Assembly (NCBI GenBank): GCA_025330725.1
Contig: JAIWND010000002.1
Location: 1,550,001-1,614,000 of the forward strand
Direction: 5' to 3'
Length of the DNA stretch: 64,000 nt
Source of the DNA: Chlamydoabsidia padenii
Lineage: Eukaryota; Mucoromycota; Mucoromycetes; Mucorales; Cunninghamellaceae
The notes beneath the pieces were generated by a model. The model saw only the letters and a list, made by a program, of their open reading frames with translations. It had not been told where the DNA came from and made no database searches. Below, piece by piece: positions 13,776-24,387 of the stretch (positions within the stretch are counted from its first letter, which is position 1; the number at the start of each line of letters is the position of its first letter). Both the position numbers and the translations under genes were made by a program.

Positions 13776-14840
13776 CTTAGGGGTCAAATCTTCCTAGGAG
13801 ACTATTTCCAAGCGTCTGAAACATTTTTTAGGCTGGAAAGTATGAACAACTGGTCACGGGCGTTTTATCATTATATTGCCACTTGTTGCCTTTATGGTGA
13901 CGAAGAATATGACAAGGCGGCGATTGATTTTATCCAGATCCCCCGTTTACTTGGAAGACGACGAAAATCAGGGACACGACTTTTAGCCAATGAACAGTTT
14001 GCCGAGCGCACCATCTTACAATGGATTCGACAAGCAGCAAAAATCGCTGCGGAAAACAATGCTGGCACTATCAAAAACACGACCAATCAAGGTGGCATTG
14101 ATGATGACTGGAGACAGCGTAAAGGTGCAATGGATGGTCAATTACTGCAACAGGTGGTACTGGTGAATCCACTATGGGAACTGATTTATCTTTGGAACGG
14201 TATTTACTATGTCTCACCAAGTATGCTACAACAAATGAAACAAGGTCTACAACAAGCTATCGATAGGATTCTCACCACCGATAACATTAGTGATACGACA
14301 TTACCTTCATGCTCTGAACTAGGTCGACTACAGCTACTTGTCGGGGTGGTTCAGCGTGAACTTGGTAATGTGGGAGATGCAGAAACCTGTTTTAGGCGGG
14401 TGATCACTTTGGAGAAGACTTGCCTTTTGGAACATCAACACAATGAATCAATCTCGACTGATACTGGTGACAACAAGGACAATGCTCAATCATCAGTAAT
14501 GAAGACCATCTCGTGGGCTGGGTCATATGCAATGTATGAAATGGCGCTACTCAAATGCTTGCCGGAATCGACAGGGCAACAATCATCAGCTGAACAACAC
14601 ACAACAACAAAATCACCACAAGCAAAGAAAATCAAGGAGGCACGGGAATGGTTGCGCCGAGTCGATCAATTCCATCATCATCACTCTGGTCCTAGTAGTG
14701 GTCTATCTGGTGGCAAGTCTGGGTCGAATGGTGGATCCTCAATGAACTATTCTGATGTCTCTTGTGAATCAGCATGTATGCTGCTTCATATTCGTTGTCA
14801 ACTTTTATACGAAAAATTGGATGAATTGCTTGATGGCTAG
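11746..14840 (+). CDS. IML2: Iml2/TTC39-family protein
   Basis: Four exons (11746-11937, 12048-13119, 13181-13673, 13781-14840) encode about 938 residues. The family signature SGVFFGIGLLSLIFSLLPPK (about residue 398) followed by a basic LNKLLNTLGF is clear; helical TPR-like repeats follow (WKLLEGKLYRMEG, AKNLFRLES-type motifs, LGNVGDAETCFRRV). Yeast Iml2 is an outer mitochondrial/lipid-droplet-associated protein involved in clearing protein inclusions; metazoan TTC39 proteins are relatives. The first third holds a long Ser/His/Gln-rich insert. Intron 3 carries a T tract of more than 30 nt just before its acceptor. The function is transferred from the family. Confidence 0.85.
13674..13780 (+). 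repeat. Long intronic T tract
   Basis: Intron 3 of the IML2 homologue runs from GTGAGT to TTCTTAG. From about 13738 to 13771 it is an uninterrupted run of T, likely serving as an extreme polypyrimidine tract and prone to length change. Confidence 0.7.
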
Positions 14841-15241
14841 TTACTTGGTAGAATAATAGTATACAACACCTACCCCTTAATGTCAACATCTGTCTTTTTA
14901 GTCTACCTCACATATAATTCCTTTTACTATATTACACCTGACTTACTACTTTTTTTTTAAAAAAAAACAATATTATTAATCTAATAAACGCTTTTACATA
15001 TGTTTGTTATCACACTATTGAATGGATCAATTACTACTTTGGGTTGAATAGGCATTACAATAAAAAGGTGTCCATGTGAAAAACCTTAACGGTGGGCGGA
15101 GCTGGAAAAAGGTTTCCCCACTTTTTAGTGTCAATCCGTGGAAAATTTATTTACCCCCTTCTTTCTTTATATTCCTCTTCTTCTTTTTCTTCTCCATCTT
15201 TTTTAATTCCCTCCCCAACCAAATTATAATAACTAAATATC
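14841..15241. other. Intergenic between IML2 and thiolase genes
   Basis: Holds the 3' end of the IML2 gene (AATAAACG near 14982) and a promoter with GGTGGGCGGAGC near 15092 and CT-rich sequence up to the next ATG. No gene seen. Confidence 0.6.
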
Positions 15242-15787
15242 ATGTCTAACAAAGTATATGTCGTAGGTGTCGGTATGAGCCGCTTCATCAAACCCCGTGG
15301 TGAAATCGATTATCCAGGCAAGTAATGGACGGTGACACATTTGCCTGCTTTATACTGACTTGACACTTTATCCTTCATATAGAATTCGCTCTTGAAGCTG
15401 CTGTAAAGGCTTTAAACGATGCCAATCTTTCTTACGACAAGGTAGAATTCGCTGCCTGTGGATATGTAAGTTGTACCCTAGTCACCCACTTTTTTTTTTG
15501 TATAATCTTTACTCACTCACTTTTTAATTGATTATATAGGTTTATGGTGATTCCACTGCAGGTCAACGCGTATTGTATCAGCTTGGGATGACTCAAATTC
15601 CTATTATCAATGTCAACAACAACTGCTCTACTGGCTCTACTGCTTTACTTCAAGCTCGTAATGCTGTCGCTTCTGGCTCCGTGGAATGTGCTATGGCTCT
15701 CGGATTCGAACGTATGGCACGGGGCTCCCTTTCCTCTGCCTTCTCCGATCGTACCAATCCTTTAGGTAAAGTATATATACACACTAA

Positions 15788-15834
<47 letters not shown>

Positions 15835-17139
15835 GGAAAAGGTGAAGGGCTTACTCATCATGTATTCTTTGGTGTGTGTGGGAAAAAACGTATAGATCAT
15901 GTCAATATGATTATGGCTGGTGAAGTTGGGTTTGATCCCAAGGCACCTCCTGCTGCTCAAATCTTTGGTAATGCTGGTATTGGTTACATTGAAAAATATG
16001 GTGCCACTCCTCGTCATCTGGCCCAGATTGCCGAAAAAAACCATCGCCACAGGTAAATGATAACACCGTCTTTATAATGATTCAACTAACGACTTGTTCT
16101 ACATAGTGCCCGAAACCCTTACTCTCAATTCCGTGATATTTATACCCTTGAACAAATCGAACAATCACCCAAGGTTTATGGTCCTTTGACTAAACTTCAA
16201 TGCTGCCCTACTTCTGACGGTGCTGGATGTGCTATTGTTGCCAGTGAAGCATTTGTCAAGCAACATGGATTATGGGATCAAGCTGTAGAAATTGCTGCTC
16301 AGGTGATGGCTACGGATTCTCCCAAAATGTTAACTACTGATTCGATCGAATGGGCTGGTGTGGACATGTCTCGACGGGCTGCTGAAATAGCTTACAAGAA
16401 AGCTGGTATTACTGCAAATGATGTCCAAGTGGTGGAACTTCACGATTGCTTTTCTGCTAACGAAGTAAGTACGATTTGGTTGCACACAAATAGATATACA
16501 TCATCCAACTCATCCTCTCTCTCTCTTCCCTCTAAAAAAAAAAAAAAAAAGTTACTAACCTACGATGCTCTTGGATTGACTGCCCCTGGAAAAGCCCACA
16601 CTTTGATTGATTCTGGTGATAACACTTATGGTGGGAAATATGTGGTGAATCCTTCAGGTGGTTTGATCTCTAAAGGCCATCCTCTTGGCGCTACTGGTTT
16701 AGCTCAATGCAGTGGTAAGAAAATGATTGGAAAAGGGTTGTTGAAAATAATCTTACTCATCCTCTTAATCTGATCGTATTTGATAGAACTTGTATGGCAA
16801 TTGCGTAACTGGGCTGGTGATCGACAAGTGCCTAATGTAAAGTATGCTCTTCAACATAATGTAAGTATCATCTTAATTGCGTGAAGGAAAAAAAAAAAAA
16901 AAGAAGGGAGATGATACTCAAATTGTCTCCTTTTTTACCTATGCATGTGTGTATTGTGATTGGAATAGGTTGGTTTGGGTGGTGCTGTTGTTGTGTCCAT
17001 TTACAAGAAGGCCAGCGACAAGGCAACTCAACCTTTGACTAGCTACAACCCTGCGACCGAGGCCCGCTATATCACCCAAGAAGATTATAATAAGGCCAAG
17101 TCTACTAAACGTGCCGAATTCTTGGAAGCCAAGCTTTAG
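15242..17139 (+). CDS. SCP-x-type thiolase, peroxisomal (3-ketoacyl-CoA thiolase family)
   Basis: Eight exons (15242-15317, 15383-15465, 15540-15765, 15896-16052, 16107-16464, 16552-16714, 16787-16860, 16969-17139) give about 435 residues. The thiolase domain is complete: [13 protein letters not shown] with nucleophile Cys82, [10 protein letters not shown] (His293), and GHPLGATG (His343), with the NTYGGK...[14 protein letters not shown] block typical of sterol carrier protein x. It would cleave (branched) 3-ketoacyl-CoAs in beta-oxidation. The protein stops after the thiolase domain, without an SCP2 lipid-transfer domain, and ends in Ala-Lys-Leu, a PTS1-type peroxisomal signal. Intron 1 needs a GC donor. 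Intron 3 holds an A tract of about 40 nt. Assignment firm; substrate range inferred. Confidence 0.92.
15318..15382 (+). other. GC-AG intron
   Basis: The exon ends CCAG and the intron starts GCAAGT and ends ATATAG. Joining at the GC donor restores the reading frame (E-I-D-Y-P then E-F-A-L-E-A). The nearest GT, two bases further on, would bring a stop codon soon after the join. Confidence 0.75.
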
Positions 17140-17861
17140 TTTAATATGATAACCTATTCATACCTGGATCACTAGTTTAGCTATTACTGTATCATGTCTT
17201 TTTACACTTTTTAAATAAATTTGATAAAATCGGGCTTTACAAATACGATGCATAATTTGTGTAGCATTGATTATATGGGATAACAGGGGGGGAGGGGTTA
17301 AATGGGTACGCCGTTTGCCTACTTTTTTATTTCAAACAGTACTGGGATCCTTCATTCATGCATGTGGTTTCGGGTTTTAAATATAACTCCGCCTTTTTCG
17401 ACGACCCAGTGCTTTCTCTTAAATTCACAAAAATGTATGGAGATTCATCTTGTATGCATCATGAAGAAATAGTAGAAGTTTGCTTTCGAAGCCCCTTGTA
17501 AATTTTGCCATGACAATGGGGCTTCCAATGTGCATAACCATTGAGCAAGTGAGTACGAGCATTTACAAATTTTGAGCGAGTAAAGACGACCAAAGCGGAA
17601 TTTGAATTTATCCAAGCTGGCCAAGTATAAATATCAAGTAGGGAACTTGTTAACCAAAGACTGATGTTTTACATAACATCAATATACATCACTACACAAA
17701 TTTAACCAAATCCCATGTAAAATAGCATATGTTTTCATTTTTATTGAGTTTCTGTACACAAAACATATATATATCCTACTTGTATTTTAAAAAAAGAAAA
17801 AAGGAAAGAAAGGGAAGATAAAGAATAATATAAAGTTTTCCTTGATACCCTGCCGTTTTGA
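17140..17861. other. Convergent 3' region of thiolase and RPB2 genes
   Basis: AATAAA-like signals for the plus-strand gene are near 17214. The minus-strand RPB2 gene ends at 17862. Between them no gene is seen; a TATATATA run is at about 17766-17774 and a CGGGTTTTAAAT sequence resembling the recurrent element at about 17370. Confidence 0.55.
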
Positions 17862-20800
17862 TTAGTAGCCATCAGCATCCACAAACATTCTAGGTGCAAT
17901 ATTCATAGCCATCAATTCTTGGAATAACAGTTTACAAGCGTATGGAATATGGACTTGAGATATTCTAGTTTTGTTTCGGCAGGAGCGACATTCAAAGTTG
18001 CTTTTCTTGAGATTAGCAATGGCCATCAAACCACAGATATCACACACATGGACACGGTAGGCATCCGAGGCATCAAATAGACGTTCTTTCAAGAATTGAG
18101 CTACACCATGACTAATCATACTATTATTCATACCCACCACCAAAACAAACAAAAAAAAAAGACAGAGGATAGTTAGTATTCGTGCGAATTTCCTTTTCCT
18201 TGTTTTATATGCTTTACCAATCACGTTCCATTTCACCAAACCGTAAACCACCATCCCGAGAACGACCTTCCACAGGTTGTCTTGTCAAGATCTGTACAGG
18301 ACCACGAGCACGACTGTGAATCTTGTCGTCCACCATATGCTTCAAACGTTGATAGTAAGTAGGCCCCAAGAAGATTTGTGCATTGAGTTTCCGACCAGTA
18401 AATCCATTATACATGACTTCAAATCCACGAGATTGATATCCTTGTGCTGCCAATGCTTGAGAGATGGCTTCGACAGTGACATCAGTGAATGGCGTGGCAT
18501 CCCCTTCGTTCCCGGTTAGTGTCGATACTTTGCCAAGTAAACATTCGATCATGTGCCCAATAGTCATACGAGAAGGAATGGCGTGAGGATTGATGATCAA
18601 ATCTGGTGTGATGCCTTCAGCCGTGAATGGGAAGTCTTCTTGTCGATAAGTGATACCAATGGTTCCTTTTTGCCCGTGACGAGATGCAAACTTGTCACCC
18701 ATTTGAGGCACCCGTGTGGATCGTACCCGGACTTTAACAAATTTGAGACCATCTTGATTCGTCGTCAACATTACTTGATCTACAATACCAGTTTCGGTAC
18801 TTCGGAGAGGTGTGGATGCATCCCGTTTGTTGTGTGATTGTGTTCGTTGACCTAGTTCTTCGGATTCTTGTGGGATGGGTGCTGTTTTACCGATAATAAT
18901 GTCATCACCAGATACACGTGTGCCAGGAGCAATCAAGCCATCGTCTTCCAGTTTTTCATATGTACCGTGTTTCAGTCGTAAGGTGTTGTCTCGAGTTGGT
19001 TTTTCAAATTCTTCCATAAACATCATACCCGCCTTCTTTTCCGCATCCATATATGTTCGCAAAAAGAGACTTCGGAAGAGACCACGATCTATGCTGCTTT
19101 GGTTCATGATCACCGAATCTTCTTGATTGTAGCCAGAATAACAGAGAATAGCAACAATAGCATTTTGACCAGCAGGGAGTTCACGGAATCGTAAAAATTC
19201 CATGGATCGGGTTGTTGTCAGTGGTTTTTGAGGATAGTACAAGATGTTGGCCAAAGTGTCCATACGGGTTTGGAAGTTGGTAAGGTATACACCCATAGCT
19301 TGTTTACCCATCGCTGATTGATATGTGTTACGAGGTGACTAGTGACATAAAATATATAAAAAAAAGTCAGTATCATTCATGATGCGTTCTAATTATACTT
19401 TGATTATTTTTACCTGATTGTGATCCGGGAAGGGAATGATACTTGCACAGATACCCAGGATCATACTAGGATGAATTTCACAGTGAGTCCAGGTATGAGA
19501 GTAGTTTCCGGTCTGACTCTTGACACGACTTGCCAAGTCACGGGCTTGTTGGAGAGGAGCACCATATTGAGCAGCCATGTGTGATTCGTTGAGATCTTCA
19601 GGGGTCATACAGATCATCGCCGTTTCTTCTTCATCAGCGTCCACATATTCCACAATACCATCGGATACTAGGTTTTGCCATCGATAATCATCTTCAGTGT
19701 CTTGTAAGCGTTCCAAAGCTTCGCGGGTCATACGCAATTGTTGATTTTCCACCAAAAAGAGAGGTCTACAGCACCGGCCAGCATCGGTATACATACGTAG
19801 TTCCTTTTCACGAATGTCCCGGACGATACTGACTTCAGGAGAGATATCTACAGATCTACGCATTTGCTTGAGGGCGTTGACCAATTCACCAGGATCACGA
19901 TGGACACCAATCCAGACACCATTGACAAAGACTTTTGTAGCATCAGCGATGGACCGAGGATTCAATTCTTCCAAGTTTTCCATTGCCCATTCTTCCAAAA
20001 ACATGACGACAGGTTTTGCAGAGGACCCAACAGAGATGTAGGACATGAGAGCCAAATTCTTGACGAGACCACATGCTTGACCTTCAGGAGTTTCTGCTGG
20101 ACATACGAGACCCCAATGTGTGTTGTGTAGTTGACGAGGTTTGGCGATTTTTCCATCACGACCGATAGGCGTATTACAACGACGTAAATGCGACAATGTG
20201 GAAGCAAACGTGTAGCGATTGAGTACTTGAGAGACACCAGCCCGTGCTTGCATAGCCTTCTTTTGGTCACCCCAATTCCCAGTAGCCAAAGAGTATTTGA
20301 GACCATTGGTGATAGTGTTTGATTTAACAGCTAGAGTGAGGTTGAATTCCCGGCTTGATTCTATACACTAAAGTAGGATAGAGAAAGAGAGAGAGAGGGG
20401 GGGTAATATTAGCACCAATTATCACTTTTCCATCCTTTTCTCTTTTCTTTTTTCTTTACCTTTTGCAGATATCTAGCTACATCTTTTGTAAGTTTCCTGA
20501 ATAGCAATCGGAATAGACCTGCCATTAAGGGACCAGCTAAATCCATACGCTTCTTGCCATAGTGATCACGATCGTCCAATTCCCGTCTTTCGAGAGCAGC
20601 CAATAATAATCGATGAATCATGTAACCAAAGAAGTATGATTTACGAGTTTCCGTTCGATATGCAGTGCCAACATGAGGTAAAAGTTCCTTTTGCAAGATT
20701 TCCGAAGCATACTTGACACGTCGTTCCCGGGTAGCGCCCACCGTAGTACCTCTTTTGCCGATATAATCCAATGCCACATCTTGATCTTGAATCACAAAGG

Positions 20801-22158
20801 CTTCTTCAATGGAGGGTTTCAGTAGTTCCAGCATTTCGTAATCACCACGATCGTAGCAAATGTGTTCCAAAACATCCCGATCAGAGACTTGGCCCAAAGC
20901 ACGGAAGACCACGACAATCGGTACATCAGACCGGATATAAGGTAGAGTAGCCCGAATGCATCGACCATTAGATCCACGTTCGGCAGAAGATCGCATCATT
21001 TTAATAGACAGAGGAGATGCGTTCTTGGACCCCTTTTCAGCTTGAGATCGAATTTCTGCCGTATATTGAATGTTGGAAGGAGGTGCTTTGGAGAAGACAT
21101 AGACAGTGTTAGTGGCCATGCGTTCTTGAGCGATCAGTACTTTTTCGGACCCATTGATGACAAAGTAACCACCCATATCAAAGGAGCATTCGTTGAGTTC
21201 GTGCATTTCGCTTTCTGGCATGTCGTGTAAAATACAGTAAGTTGATCTTAGCATAATCGGGACCTATGTTGGTTTCAAAAAGCAATTAACGTTAGTAAAT
21301 TTGACCTCTCCACCAATTCCTTTCCTTTTTTTAGTTTTACCTTGCCAATAAAGACCTTGATCCATGGAGCACCATCAGGACCATCTTCGTCAACAAACTG
21401 ATCATTTGGATTTCTAATAGGATTGTTTGGATCAAGAGGAATGGCAATTTGAGTACGTTTCTTCATATCAACATACAATGGAGAAGCATATCTATAAAAT
21501 ATGATTAAAGTAAAGAGTCAAGAGTCAATATACCAGAGCAGTACTGGGGCGGGAGGGCAAATGCTTACGTCAAGTTTCGAATACGAGCTTCTTGAGGGAA
21601 CATGGGTTGAGTACTACCATCAGCTTCGGTCATTGTTGGTTTCGATAGATAAATTTGTCCAAATTCAATAATGTATCGTTTCTATTAAAAAGAAGATGAC
21701 ATTTTTATAGTCTTACCAAGAATATGTATATGTATATATATATATATATATACTTACTGTCACATCACCATCACCACCAACATGTTGTAAGACCAAGTTA
21801 GAGTTTTCGTCAACAAGTTCTTGCATTGTATTTTGTACAAATTCGTCAAAGGAATCCAGTTGTTGCCGCACTAAACCTTTTTCATCAAAGAAGGAAGAGA
21901 TGACAGACCAACAGTCTTCTTGCCTACAAGGGATAATATAAAAAGAAGGTATGATTTAGATTAATAGTCATTCCCTGTAGTTCCCTGTTATTATTGTTGT
22001 TTATGTTTTTTACGTTATAGGTTCTTCTTCATAGATTGCTTCACCTTCTGGCAAAAAGTATTCTATAAAGCAACAGCACAATGGTGTGTAAGAGTGGGGG
22101 ATATAGTGATATTGAATGATACCCTACCAGTTTCCGTAAAGTTGTAATTTTCATCCAT
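17862..22158 (-). CDS. RPB2: RNA polymerase II second largest subunit Rpb2
   Basis: Nine exons on the minus strand (22128-22158, 22014-22062, 21758-21923, 21569-21681, 21341-21491, 20460-21263, 19414-20367, 18218-19338, 17862-18120) join in frame to about 1215 residues, against 1224 in yeast. Landmarks include [16 protein letters not shown] near the N-terminus, [39 protein letters not shown] (fork), the hybrid-binding block [32 protein letters not shown], and the C-terminal clamp with a Cys-x2-Cys...Cys-x2-Cys zinc site before [17 protein letters not shown]. It forms the active centre with Rpb1 in the nucleus. The gene diverges from TTI2. Nothing is missing. Confidence 0.97.
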
Positions 22159-22596
22159 GGTAAGTTTTCCTTTGCTGTCTGCGGTGTGAGCTGAGTGGCG
22201 TGTCGGTGGATGTCGTGTGCGTTAAAATTAAGGATCGACTGGTTTTCTGTTGTATACAAAAAGATGTGTAAAATTAAGTTTCTTTTAAAAAGATATATAA
22301 ATATATATATAAATATAAAAGAATGTATAAATAAGAGTAAGAGCCTTGCTCGATTGCTTCAAACTAATAAAGGTCGAGTAATCAAGGGCAAGTAGAGGAA
22401 TGGAAAAGAAGAAAGAAAGAGGCGAAAGAAAATAGTGGATTGAGAGTTGCCGCTTTAAAAAGCCACTCCATGACGGATGCCTCGTTGATCGGGATTTGAA
22501 ATTTGAATGGTCCTGATTTCCCCATTATATAAATCATGATCGGTGTCATTTCTCTCTTTCTTTCTCTTTCCTCTTCCAATCTTTCGACAAATACAA
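22159..22596. promoter_or_regulatory. Divergent promoter region of RPB2 and TTI2
   Basis: These 438 bp separate the start codons of two head-to-head genes. The stretch includes an AT-rich centre (22285-22340) and, 97 bp before the TTI2 start, CGGGATTTGAA (22490-22500), preceded by a TTTAAAA at 22455. A shared control region is inferred from the layout. Confidence 0.55.
22490..22500 (+). promoter_or_regulatory. CGGGATTTGAA element
   Basis: A copy of the recurrent element in the RPB2/TTI2 divergent region, close to the TTI2 start and followed directly by a second TTTGAA. Role inferred from recurrence. Confidence 0.45.
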
Positions 22597-24024
22597 ATGG
22601 GACAGCAAGAAGACTTTGTGGAATACTACACGATTCAGTATTGTCACCATAAAATAGACAACTCTGATTTGTCTAAACATTTGGCAACAGAACACATGGA
22701 CGACATCTTTACTCGATTCATAAAACCGACTTTCCCGGGCTACAATCAAGATCTTTTACTTCAACGACGACAGGCCCAGCGGAAACAAACCCACAACAAC
22801 ATCGATAACGACTTGCTGGAACATAAATGGAAGACTGTAAAAGATGGATTCGATACGGTTGGTGTTATGGAGTGGATTGTAGACACTTGCTCAGTAAGTT
22901 TTAGGAACATGAGACGGGTTGCTGCTACTAACTTTTTCTCTAGGCCAACGAACTGGAGACTGTCTTACCAAAACTTACACCACTTGTACTTCGGGTTTTG
23001 GATGACTTTGACGTAGGATATAAAACTCGTGCTGTCATTATGGTGCACAGCATGATCAGCTCTTTGGATATTGAAGTAATCACCAGATTTGGATTGGACA
23101 ATGTATTTATTGATGTAAGTTATATACTACCAACCTAGTTTGTTAAACTCACCCACTCTTCTTTTTTATTTATTTCAATGATTGACATTTAGGCGCTCTT
23201 CAAGTGTCTTAACTATTTGTCAGATACTCGAGACTTGTCATTATTGAACGCGGCCTATTCGTGTTTGACGGATGTAATAGGCAAATCAAAGCCAGCTGGA
23301 TCCAAGGAACGATATAGACTCTATGAAAGAATGATGACTGATGGTGTGGTACCTGGATTGACCTATGCTGGAGACAAGTCCCCATTTTTGCTTGTTCTAT
23401 TAAAAGCTATTGACACCTTGGCATTGGAATTAGGTACTCTACTAGTGCGATACCTAAAGGTAATATCAATGAATGGAATCTGACCCTGTATGATACTCAT
23501 CACTCTTCTTCTTTTAATAAAACTCATATAGTTGGTTATTTTTGGTATATCTAATGGATTATGCAACGCTAATAAGGATGTAAATCAAATAGCTTTGGAC
23601 ACTCTCAAGCATGTCATTCAAAAAACATCGCCAAGGTAAGCATCAAAAAGAAAAGCGCAAAGGCGTCATTGTGCTAGTTAATCATTGATTTGTCGTTTAG
23701 GATTCCTGCATATGGCGGTGTCATTTTACGAGCTCTGGTAACTCTGTGGTTAAATCACTGTGATAATCAAGGTAAGGGAAATCATCATCATCATGATGTA
23801 AACCGAATCACTCACTCGATTTTAAATAGATGATGCTAGTAGTCAAACAATATGTAAAAAGACCAAAGCTATGTATCAACTACTATGTTATGTATGTCAA
23901 GGTCAATTAAAGGTATGATAAACTAACAGGATGACGGACAAAGTTTTAATCATTCTTTATGTAGCCTGATACACAAGCACTATTGGATTTCGATCGCTCC
24001 TCGTTGGAGGGACTCTTAGTGTAG
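22597..24024 (+). CDS. TTI2: Tel2-interacting protein 2 homologue (TTT complex)
   Basis: Seven exons (22597-22893, 22944-23114, 23193-23459, 23532-23635, 23701-23771, 23830-23912, 23965-24024) join in frame to about 350 residues. The protein is all-helical in appearance, with the family-like blocks LPKLTPLVLRVLDDFDVGYK followed by a TRFGLDNVFIDALFKCLNYL segment. Tti2 binds Tti1 and Tel2; this complex works with Hsp90 to fold PIKK kinases such as TOR, ATM and ATR. The match is by overall block order rather than a catalytic motif, so it is less certain than its neighbours; another HEAT-like helical protein is the alternative. Confidence 0.65.
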
Positions 24025-24387
24025 AATAGATATAATTTACTTTTATTATGTTATCTCTTATGATTGACATGACATTGATACCCTTTATACTTTTAATAAA
24101 GAACATATTGTTTGCTTGTTATATATGATAAAGTACTTGGTTTTTTTTAATAAGGATCTCCCGGAAGCGCCGTTTGAAATTTTCGTTTTTTGACGCATTT
24201 CCGCCCCCATGTCGCACGATAAATTTTAAAAAAAAAAATCCCTTCTCTTTCGTTTTAACTTCCCAACATCCATCGGTTGGTTTCTTTTGATTTTTTACTC
24301 TTTATTTTTGGCTCTTAATCGTCATTGTTGTCCTTAATCAACAAATAGTTAAGCCTTATCACTTGACTTTGGAATTACCTTATCACC
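24025..24387. other. Intergenic between TTI2 and SLA1
   Basis: Contains AATAAAG for the TTI2 3' end (near 24096) and, closer to SLA1, GCCGTTTGAAAT (about 24169), a looser relative of the recurrent element. CT-rich sequence leads to the SLA1 start. Confidence 0.55.
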
